Shown here in pieces: positions 6,841 to 14,417 of a DNA stretch of 23,524 nucleotides; the stretch's first letter is position 1; every line of letters starts with the position of its first letter. The position numbers and the translations under genes were made by a program. The notes beneath the pieces are model-generated. The model did no database searches. It was not told where the DNA came from and saw nothing but the letters and a program-made list of their open reading frames with translations. The DNA comes from CAYYVJ01 sp964475115 (GTDB taxonomy: Bacteria > Bacillota > Clostridia > Lachnospirales > Lachnospiraceae), in the NCBI GenBank assembly GCA_964475115.1, contig CAYYVJ010000026.1:1-23524 (forward strand), given 5' to 3'.

Positions 6841-8730
6841 TCATGTCAATTCAAATGCACCAGTATAGAGTTGATAATATTTCTCTTTTCTTTCAATCAG
6901 TTCATCATGATTTCCGCGCTCTATTATTTCTCCTTGTTCAAGCACCATGATTACATCCGAGTTCTTAATTGTAGAAAGCCTATGTGCAATAACAAATACT
7001 GTTCTTCCTTCCATAAGTTTATCCATTCCATCTTGAACGATCTTCTCTGTTCTTGTATCAATACTTGAAGTCGCTTCATCTAGAATTAAAACTGGAGGGT
7101 TATATATGGCTGCCCTAGCGATTGCCAGCAACTGCCTTTGTCCCTGTGAAAGGTTAGAGCCATCTCCTGAAATCATCGTTTGATATCCTTCTGATAAATG
7201 TTTAATAAATAAATCTGCATTCGCTATTTTTGCTGCCTCTATTACTTCCTCATCTGTTGCATCTAACTTACCATATCTAATATTATCCGCTATCGTTCCA
7301 GAAAATAAATGAGTATCTTGCAATACGATTCCAAGAGAACTTCTTAAATCATCTTTTTTGATTTTACTTATATTAATACCATCATATCTAATCTTTCCAC
7401 TTTGAATATCATAGAAACGATTAATTAAGTTGGTAATGGTCGTTTTTCCTGCACCTGTTGCTCCTACAAAAGCTATCTTTTCACCTGGCTTAGCATACAA
7501 ATTTATATTGCGTAATATGATTTTTTCTGGATCATAACCAAAATCTACATCTTCAAATACAACATCACCAAGCATTCTAGTATAAGATACAGTTCCGTCA
7601 TCATGTGGATACTTCCAAGCCCAAATTCCAGTACGCTCTTTTGCTTCTTTTATATCACCATTATCATCAATGGTAACATTTACCAAGGTCACATGTCCTT
7701 CATCTTCTTCTGCTTTCTCATCTAAGAAATTAAAAATACGATCTGCACCTGCTAGTGCCATAACAATAGAGTTAATCTGATTAGACATTTGATTAATAGT
7801 CATATTAAGGCTTCGACCCAACTGTAAAAAGACTACAATCCCACCTAGGGTAATCCCTGACACGCCATATATAGCTAAAGTTGTTCCTAATATAGCCATC
7901 AAAGCATAATTTGTAAAACCTAAGTTACCTAAAATAGGCATCAGTATATTGGCATATTTGTTAGCTTCTCTTGCACTTTCGCAAAGTTTATCATTTAAGT
8001 TGTCAAACTTAAGTTTTGATTCTTCTTCATAAGAAAAAACTTTTACAACTTTTTGACCTTCCAACATTTCTTCAATGTATCCATTTACATCTCCAAGGTC
8101 TTTTTGCTGATGCATAAAGTATTTTCCACTTTTTCCACCTACTACTTTTACCACAAATAAGATAAGAACTACCATTGCAACTTCAACTAAAGTTAATGGT
8201 ATATTTAAAGTAATCATAGATACAAAAATACCTACTACTGTGACAAATGCCGCAAATAATTGTGGTAAGCTCTGACTTATCATCTGTCTTAATGTATCCG
8301 TATCATTTGTATATAAACTCATAATATTTCCATGAGCATGTGTATCAAAGAACTTAATAGACAATGTCTGCATATGATCAAACAAATCATTTCTGATTTT
8401 ATCTAATGTGCCCTGTGTAACTTTTACCATCATACGGCTATATGTGTACACTGATATAACTCCTGCATAATAAATAATAGCCATGTAACCTAATGTTTTC
8501 ATTAAAGGACCAAAATCCGGACTAGCCTGACTTAATAATGGTACAATAAAATCATCGACCAGAGTTTTCAAAAACATAGTACCAATAACATTTGCAAGAG
8601 AGCTTATGCTCAAAGTGATTAATACTATTCCCAGTTCCAATTTGTAGCCTTTAAAAATATAGACCATTAATTTCTTGAGTATTTCTAGGGGCTTCCCTTT
8701 CATCTGTCTTTTTCCCATTTCTCTTGACAT
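6841..8730 (-). CDS. ABC exporter half-transporter, catalytically canonical subunit (BmrD/LmrD-like)
   Basis: This 629-residue half-transporter has a six-helix type I exporter domain (about 30-335) fused to an ATPase domain (about 388-625). The ATPase is intact: Walker A GATGAGKT (423-430), Gln471, signature LSQGQ (527-531), Walker B with catalytic Glu (Asp551-Glu552) and His583. A roughly 50-residue insert between the two domains (about 340-388), rich in Asp/Glu with a W-A-W-K-Y-P segment, is familiar in the LmrD/YheH branch. The start ATG overlaps the upstream stop as TAATG at 8728-8732, with a G-rich Shine-Dalgarno (run of six G) seven bases upstream, so the two subunits are translationally coupled. 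Together with the 574-residue partner it should form a heterodimeric drug- or lipid-type exporter; the substrate is unknown. Confidence 0.92.
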   Translation of the reverse strand: MSREMGKRQMKGKPLEILKKLMVYIFKGYKLELGIVLITLSISSLANVIGTMFLKTLVDDFIVPLLSQASPDFGPLMKTLGYMAIIYYAGVISVYTYSRMMVKVTQGTLDKIRNDLFDHMQTLSIKFFDTHAHGNIMSLYTNDTDTLRQMISQSLPQLFAAFVTVVGIFVSMITLNIPLTLVEVAMVVLILFVVKVVGGKSGKYFMHQQKDLGDVNGYIEEMLEGQKVVKVFSYEEESKLKFDNLNDKLCESAREANKYANILMPILGNLGFTNYALMAILGTTLAIYGVSGITLGGIVVFLQLGRSLNMTINQMSNQINSIVMALAGADRIFNFLDEKAEEDEGHVTLVNVTIDDNGDIKEAKERTGIWAWKYPHDDGTVSYTRMLGDVVFEDVDFGYDPEKIILRNINLYAKPGEKIAFVGATGAGKTTITNLINRFYDIQSGKIRYDGINISKIKKDDLRSSLGIVLQDTHLFSGTIADNIRYGKLDATDEEVIEAAKIANADLFIKHLSEGYQTMISGDGSNLSQGQRQLLAIARAAIYNPPVLILDEATSSIDTRTEKIVQDGMDKLMEGRTVFVIAHRLSTIKNSDVIMVLEQGEIIERGNHDELIERKEKYYQLYTGAFELT

Positions 8731-10454
8731 TATTTTGCCCCCCTTACTTGTGATTCATATACTTCAGCATAAATTTTATTTGACTTTAATAATTCCTCGT
8801 GAGTTCCGATTCCATTTATTCTACCATCATCAAGCACAATTATTTTATCTGCATTCTCTACAGATGAAATACGTTGAGCAATGATTATCTTTGTTGTGTT
8901 CGGAATAGATTCTTTAAATGCCTTACGGATAAGAGTGTCTGTTTTTGTATCTACTGCACTTGTAGAATCATCTAAAATCAGTATTTTAGGCTTTTTTAAT
9001 AAAGCTCTTGCAATACAAAGTCTTTGCTTTTGACCACCTGAGACATTCGTTCCACCCTGTTCAATATATGTGTCATATTTATTTGGGAACTTCTCAATAA
9101 ATTCACTTGCGCACGCCTGATCACATGCCTCTTTAATCTCTTCATCTGTTGCCTCTTTATTTCCCCATCTTAAATTATCTTTAATGGTACCTGAAAATAG
9201 GACATTTTTCTGAAGTACCATAGCAACTGCGTCTCGAAGTGTATCAATATCATATTTTCTTACATCAATTCCACCCACTAAAACAGTACCTTTTGTAACA
9301 TCATATAACCTTGGTATCAGCTGAACTAACGAAGACTTTCCGCTACCTGTACCACCAATAATTCCTATGGTTTCACCAGATTTAATTTCAAAATTTATTT
9401 TTTCTAAATTCAAATTGCTTTCGTCATTATTATAGCTAAAATCTACATTGTCAAAAACAATAGAAGCATCCTTTACCTCGTATTGAGGATTCTCTCCATT
9501 TATCAAGTTGCTTCTTTCGTCTAAAATTTCTACAATTCTTTCTGCAGAGGTTTTTGCCATAATTATCATAACGAAAACCATTGAAAGCATCATTAAGCTC
9601 ATCAAAATACTTGTTGCATAAGTGAAAAAGCTCATAAGTTCACCTGTTGTCATCTTATCAGATACAATTAACTGAGCACCAAGCCAGGATAATAATAAGA
9701 TTGAGCTATACATGCTAAATTGCATAGCTGGACCATTTAAAACAATTATTCTTTCTGCTTTTAAAAAACTATCATATAAATCTTTTGATGCTTTTTTAAA
9801 TTTACTAATCTCATATTTTTCTCTTACATAAGCTTTTACAACACGGATTCCTGTTAAATTCTCTTGAACACTTGCATTTAAATTATCATACTTTTTAAAT
9901 GCCTTTGTAAAATATGGATGTACTCTTGTAATAAGAACATATAATATGCTGCCAAGAAATATGATTGCAGCAAAAAATACCCATGCCAAGCTACCATTAA
10001 TGTAAAAGCTCATAAACAAGGCTGAAAGTAACATAATAGGTGCTCTTACTGCCACTCTAGTTAGCATTTGAAATGCCATCTGAACATTGTTCACATCTGT
10101 AGTTAATCTAGTTAAAAGACTAGCTGTGGAAAATTTATCAATATTAGAAAAAGAAAAATCTTGAATATTATAAAACATTCTTTTTCTTATATTTTTAGCA
10201 AATCCAGTAGAAGCCTTTGCTGCCATTTCACCTGACATTACACCAAAAAACAAGGCAAATCCTGCTGCAACTAGCATTGCCACGCCTGTTTTAACAACAT
10301 ATACGATATCACCATTACCTAACCCGTTATCAATCATTTTAGACATTAATAATGGTATAAAAATTTCAAGAATTACTTCGAGAATTACAAAGATAGGTGT
10401 TAAAATAGTTGCCCATTTATACTCTCCTATATATGACGCCAATTTCTTAATCAT
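8730..10454 (-). CDS. ABC exporter half-transporter, degenerate-site subunit (BmrC/LmrC-like)
   Basis: The 574-residue partner of the previous gene has a six-helix domain (about 12-310) and an ATPase domain (about 330-570). Walker A is GGTGSGKS (367-374) and the signature is VSGGQ (471-475). The catalytic glutamate after Walker B is replaced by Asp (D495-D496, then S-T-S-A-V-D), and the switch histidine by Gln527 (I-A-Q-R). This double change is the classic degenerate nucleotide site of heterodimeric exporters such as TM287/288, BmrCD and LmrCD, where one site hydrolyses ATP and the other mainly holds it. The start ATG follows AGGAGGAAATTA. The gene is first in the operon, with a plausible promoter at 10483-10511. 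No regulator gene lies beside it. Confidence 0.92.
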   Translation of the reverse strand: MIKKLASYIGEYKWATILTPIFVILEVILEIFIPLLMSKMIDNGLGNGDIVYVVKTGVAMLVAAGFALFFGVMSGEMAAKASTGFAKNIRKRMFYNIQDFSFSNIDKFSTASLLTRLTTDVNNVQMAFQMLTRVAVRAPIMLLSALFMSFYINGSLAWVFFAAIIFLGSILYVLITRVHPYFTKAFKKYDNLNASVQENLTGIRVVKAYVREKYEISKFKKASKDLYDSFLKAERIIVLNGPAMQFSMYSSILLLSWLGAQLIVSDKMTTGELMSFFTYATSILMSLMMLSMVFVMIIMAKTSAERIVEILDERSNLINGENPQYEVKDASIVFDNVDFSYNNDESNLNLEKINFEIKSGETIGIIGGTGSGKSSLVQLIPRLYDVTKGTVLVGGIDVRKYDIDTLRDAVAMVLQKNVLFSGTIKDNLRWGNKEATDEEIKEACDQACASEFIEKFPNKYDTYIEQGGTNVSGGQKQRLCIARALLKKPKILILDDSTSAVDTKTDTLIRKAFKESIPNTTKIIIAQRISSVENADKIIVLDDGRINGIGTHEELLKSNKIYAEVYESQVRGAK

Positions 10455-10482
10455 TAATTTCCTCCTGGTTTCACAATCTTTT

Positions 10483-10511
10483 TACATATATATTTAACAT
10501 TATTTTTTCAA
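10483..10511 (-). promoter_or_regulatory. Possible promoter of the first ABC exporter operon
   Basis: On the minus strand, TTGAAA (10506-10511) is followed after 17 bases by TATGTA (10483-10488), about 30 bases before the ATG. The -10 is imperfect and the region is AT-rich, so chance similarity is possible. Confidence 0.4.
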
Positions 10512-10530
10512 CTTCCCCATAAAGCAAAAC

Positions 10531-10575
10531 TTATAATATAAAAGTGTCTGCAATGCAGACACTTTTATATTATAA
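10531..10575 (-). terminator. Long perfect hairpin ending the copA-copZ-csoR operon
   Basis: Arms 10531-10552 and 10554-10575 are perfectly complementary over 22 bp with a single central base, an unusually long stem. It begins 22 bases after the csoR stop. The outer part is AT-rich, and the minus strand continues with a short T-run (GTTTTGC). It most likely terminates the copper operon and insulates the ABC promoter. Confidence 0.75.
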
Positions 10576-10597
10576 CAGATTTAATTGGGTTTTGCAC

Positions 10598-10861
10598 TTA
10601 TTTTGTAAGTTTATCCATGATTTGAAGAATTTCTTCTAATTTTTCTTCTGCATCATTATTCTCTACAGCTTCTTTTACACAATGTTCTATGTGTCCATGA
10701 AGGACTTCCCTATTTACCTTGCGCAAGATTGCCTCAGTAGCTAAAACCTGATTGGAAATATCGATGCAATATCGATCTTCTTCTATCATTTTTAAGAGTC
10801 CTTCTATTTGACCTTTTGCTGTTTTTAATAATCTTGTTGCTTTGGCTTTATCTGACTTCAT
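10598..10861 (-). CDS. csoR: Copper-sensing repressor CsoR
   Basis: This 87-residue all-helical protein belongs to the CsoR/RcnR family. The copper-ligand triad expected for CsoR is present: Cys32 (R-Y-C-I-D-I), His57 and Cys61 (H-G-H-I-E-H-C). Apo-CsoR binds a GC-rich inverted repeat and releases it on Cu(I) binding. It is the third gene of the operon, 19 bases after copZ, with AAGGGTGG as its Shine-Dalgarno. Its probable target is the ACCCC-N3-GGGGT element at 13429-13441 in front of copA, so it should autoregulate the operon. FrmR- or CstR-type relatives respond to aldehyde or sulfide, but the copper gene context and the C-H-C set favour copper. Confidence 0.93.
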   Translation of the reverse strand: MKSDKAKATRLLKTAKGQIEGLLKMIEEDRYCIDISNQVLATEAILRKVNREVLHGHIEHCVKEAVENNDAEEKLEEILQIMDKLTK

Positions 10862-10880
10862 GATTTACCACCCTTTTTAT

Positions 10881-11108
10881 TTAGGAAAACAAACCTTTCT
10901 TTTCTTTAATGGACACTACTTCAAAATCAATTGCATGAATAGCATCTTTAAATACTTGATCGTCTATGTCTTTACTTAAATTTACTAGCGCTATTTTTTT
11001 CTTAAGGTCAACTTTTGCTTCTACTCCATCAATTGCATTTAACGCTTTTTCAGTTTTTGCCTGACAATGTTCACATGACATTCCTTTTATTCCGATTATT
11101 TTTTTCAT
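10881..11108 (-). CDS. copZ: Copper chaperone CopZ (HMA domain)
   Basis: The 75-residue product is a single heavy-metal-associated domain with the GMSCEHC motif (Cys12 and Cys15), which binds Cu(I) and hands it to the P-type ATPase. The length fits CopZ. It lies between copA (20-base gap) and csoR (19-base gap) and has AAAGGAG as its Shine-Dalgarno, so it belongs to the same transcript. The C-terminus (K-E-K-K-G-L-F-S) is a short extension with no evident role. Confidence 0.93.
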   Translation of the reverse strand: MKKIIGIKGMSCEHCQAKTEKALNAIDGVEAKVDLKKKIALVNLSKDIDDQVFKDAIHAIDFEVVSIKEKKGLFS

Positions 11109-11128
11109 AGTTTTCTTATCTCCTTTTA

Positions 11129-13402
11129 TTATATATGTTTTGCTTTAAAAAATCTTAGTCTCAATGCATTGGACACTACAAACACTGAACTTAAGCTCAT
11201 TGCCGCCGCTCCAAACATGGGGTTTAATTTAAGTCCAAATGGAATAAATAACAAACCTGCTGCTAGAGGAATACCTAATGTATTGTAGAAGAACGCCCAA
11301 AATAAATTTTCTTTAATATTTTTAATCGTTGCCTTACTTAATTGTATTGCTGTTACAGCATCAAGTAAATCACTTTTCATTAATACAATATCTGCCGATT
11401 CAATCGCTACATCTGTTCCTGCACCGATAGCGATTCCTACATCCGCCCTTGCTAGTGCAGGAGCATCATTAATCCCATCTCCTACCATAGCTACCTTTTT
11501 ACCACTTTCTTGAATTTCTCTAACTTCTCTTTCCTTATCTTGTGGTAAAACTTCTGCAACAACATTATCTATATTTAACTGTTGCCTAATTGCTTCTGCT
11601 GTCTTCTTATTGTCTCCTGTAAGCATAACTACGTCAATACCCATTGCTTTAAATTGCTCAATTGCCTTTTTGCTAGTGGCTTTTACAACATCTGCTACTG
11701 CAATGATTCCTAATAAATTCTTTTCATCAGCAAAGTATAAAGGTGTTTTTCCTCTTTCTGCAAAATCATCAGATGTATTCTCATATTCCTTTATTTCAAT
11801 ATTATTTTCATTCATTAGTGTTACGTTTCCGGCAATATATTTCTTACCTTCTATAAAGGCTATAATGCCTCTACCTGAAATAGCTTGAAAATTATCTACT
11901 GTTTTTACATTTAAATTCTCTTCTTTTGCTCTTATAACAATGGCTTCTGCCAATGGATGTTCCGATGGTTTCTCTATCGATGCTGCTATTTCTAAAAGCT
12001 TTGACTCTGTTACACCCTTTACAGTTACAATGTCTGTTATCCTTGGTTTTCCTTCTGTAACAGTTCCTGTTTTATCAAGAACTACTGTATTAATCCCATG
12101 AAGTGTTTCTAATGCTTCTGCTGACTTAATCAAGATGCCATTTTGTGCACCTTTTCCTGTTCCAACCATAATTGCTACTGGTGTAGCCAAACCTAAAGCA
12201 CATGGACAAGAAATAACTAAAATAGCAATACCAATGGAAATTGCAAACTCAAACGAATATCCAAGTAATAACCATGCAATCACCGCAATAATTGCTATAA
12301 CAATTACAACAGGAACAAAAATTCCAGAAATCTTATCCGCTAGTTTAGCAATTGGTGCTTTTGAAGAGCTCGCATCCTCAACCAATTGAATGATTTGAGC
12401 AAGCGTTGTATCATCTCCAACCTTTTCTGCCTTTAATTTAAAAAAACCAGTTTTATTTATTGTTGCTGCAATTACTTTATCACCAACTTGTTTTTCAACA
12501 GGAATACTCTCACCTGTTAAGGCTGCCTGATCTACTGCAGAACTTCCTTCCACGATTATTCCATCTACAGGAATACTCTGACCTGGCCTTACTAACACAA
12601 TATCATCTATAATAACTTCTTCTACAGGAATTTCTATTTCTATTCCATCTCTCAAAACTGCTGCTGTCTTAGGTGCTAAATCCATAAGTTTTGAAATCGC
12701 TTCTGAAGTCTTTCCTTTCGATCTCGTTTCTAAATATTTTCCAAGGGTAATCAATGCCAAAATTGTTGCTGCAGATTCAAAATATAAATCATGCAAATAC
12801 GTCATTACCATATGGGAGTCATTATGACCTAAACCGTAGCCAATTCTGAAAATTGCAAAGACTCCATATACTAAAGCAGCCCCCGAACCTAACGCAATAA
12901 GAGAATCCATATTAGGCGAGCCACGGAATAAAGTTTTGAATCCCACTTGATAATATTTACGATTTACATATACTACAGGAAGCGTTAATAATAGCTGTAG
13001 AAACGCAAAGGTAATTGCATTTTCGTGTCCAAGTAACCAAGCAGGTATTGGAAGATTTATCATATGTCCCATAGCTACATACATAAGTGGTATCAAAAAA
13101 GCAAATGATACAATGATACGGTGTTTCATTTCTTTCAACTCATCTTCAACTGGGTTTCCCTTTTCTACTTCCTTGGTTTTGCTAGAACCGTGCACATAAA
13201 CAGAAGCACCATAACCAGCATCATAAACTGCTTCCACAATTTTATTATTATCTATGACAAGATCATCAAAGTCAACTGTCATACTATTCGTAAGCAGATT
13301 TACATTGACATCATGTATACCATCTAATTTTCTCACGGCTTTTTCTACTGATGCCGAACAAGCAGAACAAGTCATACCAGTTACACTATACTTTTGACTC
13401 AT
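11129..13402 (-). CDS. copA: Cu(I)-exporting P1B-type ATPase CopA
   Basis: A 757-residue copper-translocating ATPase of the inner membrane. It has one N-terminal HMA domain (G-M-T-C-S-A-C, Cys12/Cys15), eight expected membrane helices, actuator motif TGES (296-299), membrane metal motif CPC (399-401), phosphorylation motif DKTGT (Asp443), SEHP (480-483) and hinge GDGIND (641-646). The last helices carry Y-N (706-707) and M-S-L-S-S (735-739), the signature for Cu(I) rather than Zn or Cd. The frame stays open to 13465, but the Met at 13402 is preferred: it follows AAAGGAG-TGGTAAT and places the HMA domain at the normal distance, whereas the longer version would begin upstream of the operator and promoter start point. 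It is the first gene of the copA-copZ-csoR operon. Confidence 0.95.
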   Translation of the reverse strand: MSQKYSVTGMTCSACSASVEKAVRKLDGIHDVNVNLLTNSMTVDFDDLVIDNNKIVEAVYDAGYGASVYVHGSSKTKEVEKGNPVEDELKEMKHRIIVSFAFLIPLMYVAMGHMINLPIPAWLLGHENAITFAFLQLLLTLPVVYVNRKYYQVGFKTLFRGSPNMDSLIALGSGAALVYGVFAIFRIGYGLGHNDSHMVMTYLHDLYFESAATILALITLGKYLETRSKGKTSEAISKLMDLAPKTAAVLRDGIEIEIPVEEVIIDDIVLVRPGQSIPVDGIIVEGSSAVDQAALTGESIPVEKQVGDKVIAATINKTGFFKLKAEKVGDDTTLAQIIQLVEDASSSKAPIAKLADKISGIFVPVVIVIAIIAVIAWLLLGYSFEFAISIGIAILVISCPCALGLATPVAIMVGTGKGAQNGILIKSAEALETLHGINTVVLDKTGTVTEGKPRITDIVTVKGVTESKLLEIAASIEKPSEHPLAEAIVIRAKEENLNVKTVDNFQAISGRGIIAFIEGKKYIAGNVTLMNENNIEIKEYENTSDDFAERGKTPLYFADEKNLLGIIAVADVVKATSKKAIEQFKAMGIDVVMLTGDNKKTAEAIRQQLNIDNVVAEVLPQDKEREVREIQESGKKVAMVGDGINDAPALARADVGIAIGAGTDVAIESADIVLMKSDLLDAVTAIQLSKATIKNIKENLFWAFFYNTLGIPLAAGLLFIPFGLKLNPMFGAAAMSLSSVFVVSNALRLRFFKAKHI

Positions 13403-13428
13403 ATTACCACTCCTTTGTTTTCTACCAT

Positions 13429-13441
13429 ACCCCTGTGGGGT
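13429..13441 (-). promoter_or_regulatory. CsoR-type operator in the copA leader
   Basis: ACCCC-TGT-GGGGT is a perfect 5-bp inverted repeat with a 3-base centre. Flanking ACCA and TGGT extend the symmetry with a one-base shift. GC-rich elements of this kind are the known binding sites of CsoR, and this one stands out sharply in an AT-rich region. It lies just downstream of the -10 box, near +7 to +19, where bound repressor would block transcription. Confidence 0.85.
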
Positions 13442-13454
13442 GGTTTGTAAATAT

Positions 13455-13484
13455 ATTATATACACTTTTTCTCTTTCTTGTCAA
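13455..13484 (-). promoter_or_regulatory. Promoter of copA-copZ-csoR
   Basis: On the minus strand, TTGACA (13479-13484) is followed after 18 bases by TATAAT (13455-13460). Both hexamers are perfect consensus. The start point would be near 13448, just before the CsoR-type operator. Confidence 0.8.
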
Positions 13485-13505
13485 TCATTATTTTTATTTC
13501 TTTTA

Positions 13506-14318
13506 CTATTTATTATCTCCCATATTTTTAGACTTATCCATACACACTTCCATTGCTGAAATAATTGAACCCTTAAATCCCTTTTTTTCAAGTTCTGCTA
13601 CTGCCTCTATGGTTGTACCTCCTGGAGAACATACCATATCCTTCAGCTGTCCTGGATGAATGCCTGTCTCTAAAAGCATTTTTGCAGAACCATATACTGC
13701 CGCTGCCGCAAATGTATATGCCTGATTTCTTGGAAGACCACCAAGCACTGCTGCATCTGCCATAGCTTCTATCATCATAAATACATAAGCTGGAGAAGAT
13801 CCACTTACAGCTGTAACAGCATCCATCATATATTCTGACACGATTTCTACACGACCAAAACTAGAAAAAATCTCTTCCACTTGAGCTAGTTCTTCTTTTG
13901 AAATATGATTATTGGAACAAAGTGCAGACATTCCTTCCCCTATCAAAGACGGAGTGTTTGGCATTGCTCTCACAAGCTTTATGTTTTTTTCAAAAAGACC
14001 TTCTAAAGCTTCTATTTTTTGACCAGCAGCTATGGAAATAACAATACAAGTTTCTTTTATTTCCTTTTTTATTTCATTAATTATTTTACTATAAATATTT
14101 GGTTTCACAGCCAGAAATAGAATATCTGCTATTCTTGCTACTTCTAAATTATCACTTGTTGTTCGAATTAAATATTGCTCATTAAGCTTTTTACAATTCT
14201 CTTCTAAAGGATCTGATGCAATGATCTTCTCGGCAGGAACAAGACCAGAACGCGTAATTCCCTTTATCATAGCACTACCCATATTTCCACTTCCAATAAA
14301 ACCTATTAGCTTATCCAT
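13506..14318 (-). CDS. proC: Pyrroline-5-carboxylate reductase
   Basis: ProC reduces 1-pyrroline-5-carboxylate to proline with NAD(P)H, the last step of proline synthesis. Numbered from the chosen start, the 270-residue protein has the Rossmann motif GSGNMG (9-14), AVKP (70-73), MPNTP (119-123), and the C-terminal dimer and substrate region with SGSSPAY (172-178) and SPGGTT (231-236). The open frame extends to 14339, but the Met at 14318 is preceded by GGAG six bases upstream, while the first Met has no Shine-Dalgarno. Either start gives a normal family length. No other proline gene is nearby. It has its own promoter, with the -35 box inside the end of the preceding recombinase gene. Confidence 0.93.
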   Translation of the reverse strand: MDKLIGFIGSGNMGSAMIKGITRSGLVPAEKIIASDPLEENCKKLNEQYLIRTTSDNLEVARIADILFLAVKPNIYSKIINEIKKEIKETCIVISIAAGQKIEALEGLFEKNIKLVRAMPNTPSLIGEGMSALCSNNHISKEELAQVEEIFSSFGRVEIVSEYMMDAVTAVSGSSPAYVFMMIEAMADAAVLGGLPRNQAYTFAAAAVYGSAKMLLETGIHPGQLKDMVCSPGGTTIEAVAELEKKGFKGSIISAMEVCMDKSKNMGDNK

Positions 14319-14389
14319 CTCATTCTCCATTCTATTCATTTATAGTAATATGTATTCCAGTACCATTTACATCCTTTTTATTATTTTCT

Positions 14390-14417
14390 ATTATATATCT
14401 ATTTTAATTCATGTCAA
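14390..14417 (-). promoter_or_regulatory. Promoter of proC, -35 embedded in recombinase coding end
   Basis: On the minus strand, TTGACA (14412-14417) is followed after 16 bases by TATAAT (14390-14395). The -35 hexamer is exactly the last two sense codons (TTG ACA, Leu-Thr) of the recombinase gene, and its stop codon starts the spacer. Confidence 0.7.

Noticed and set aside
8738..8743. Run of six G on the coding strand at the end of the first ABC gene, a possible slippage site.
   Set aside because: It is short and lies seven bases before the next start codon, so it is better explained as the Shine-Dalgarno for the coupled subunit.
11610..12389. Plus-strand open frames within copA, and similar ones inside other large genes.
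   Set aside because: They lie antisense to clearly conserved coding regions, have low-complexity translations and lack ribosome-binding sites.
13403..13465. N-terminal extension of CopA by 21 codons.
   Set aside because: It would start upstream of the operator and predicted transcription start and has no Shine-Dalgarno; the ATG at 13402 has a good one.
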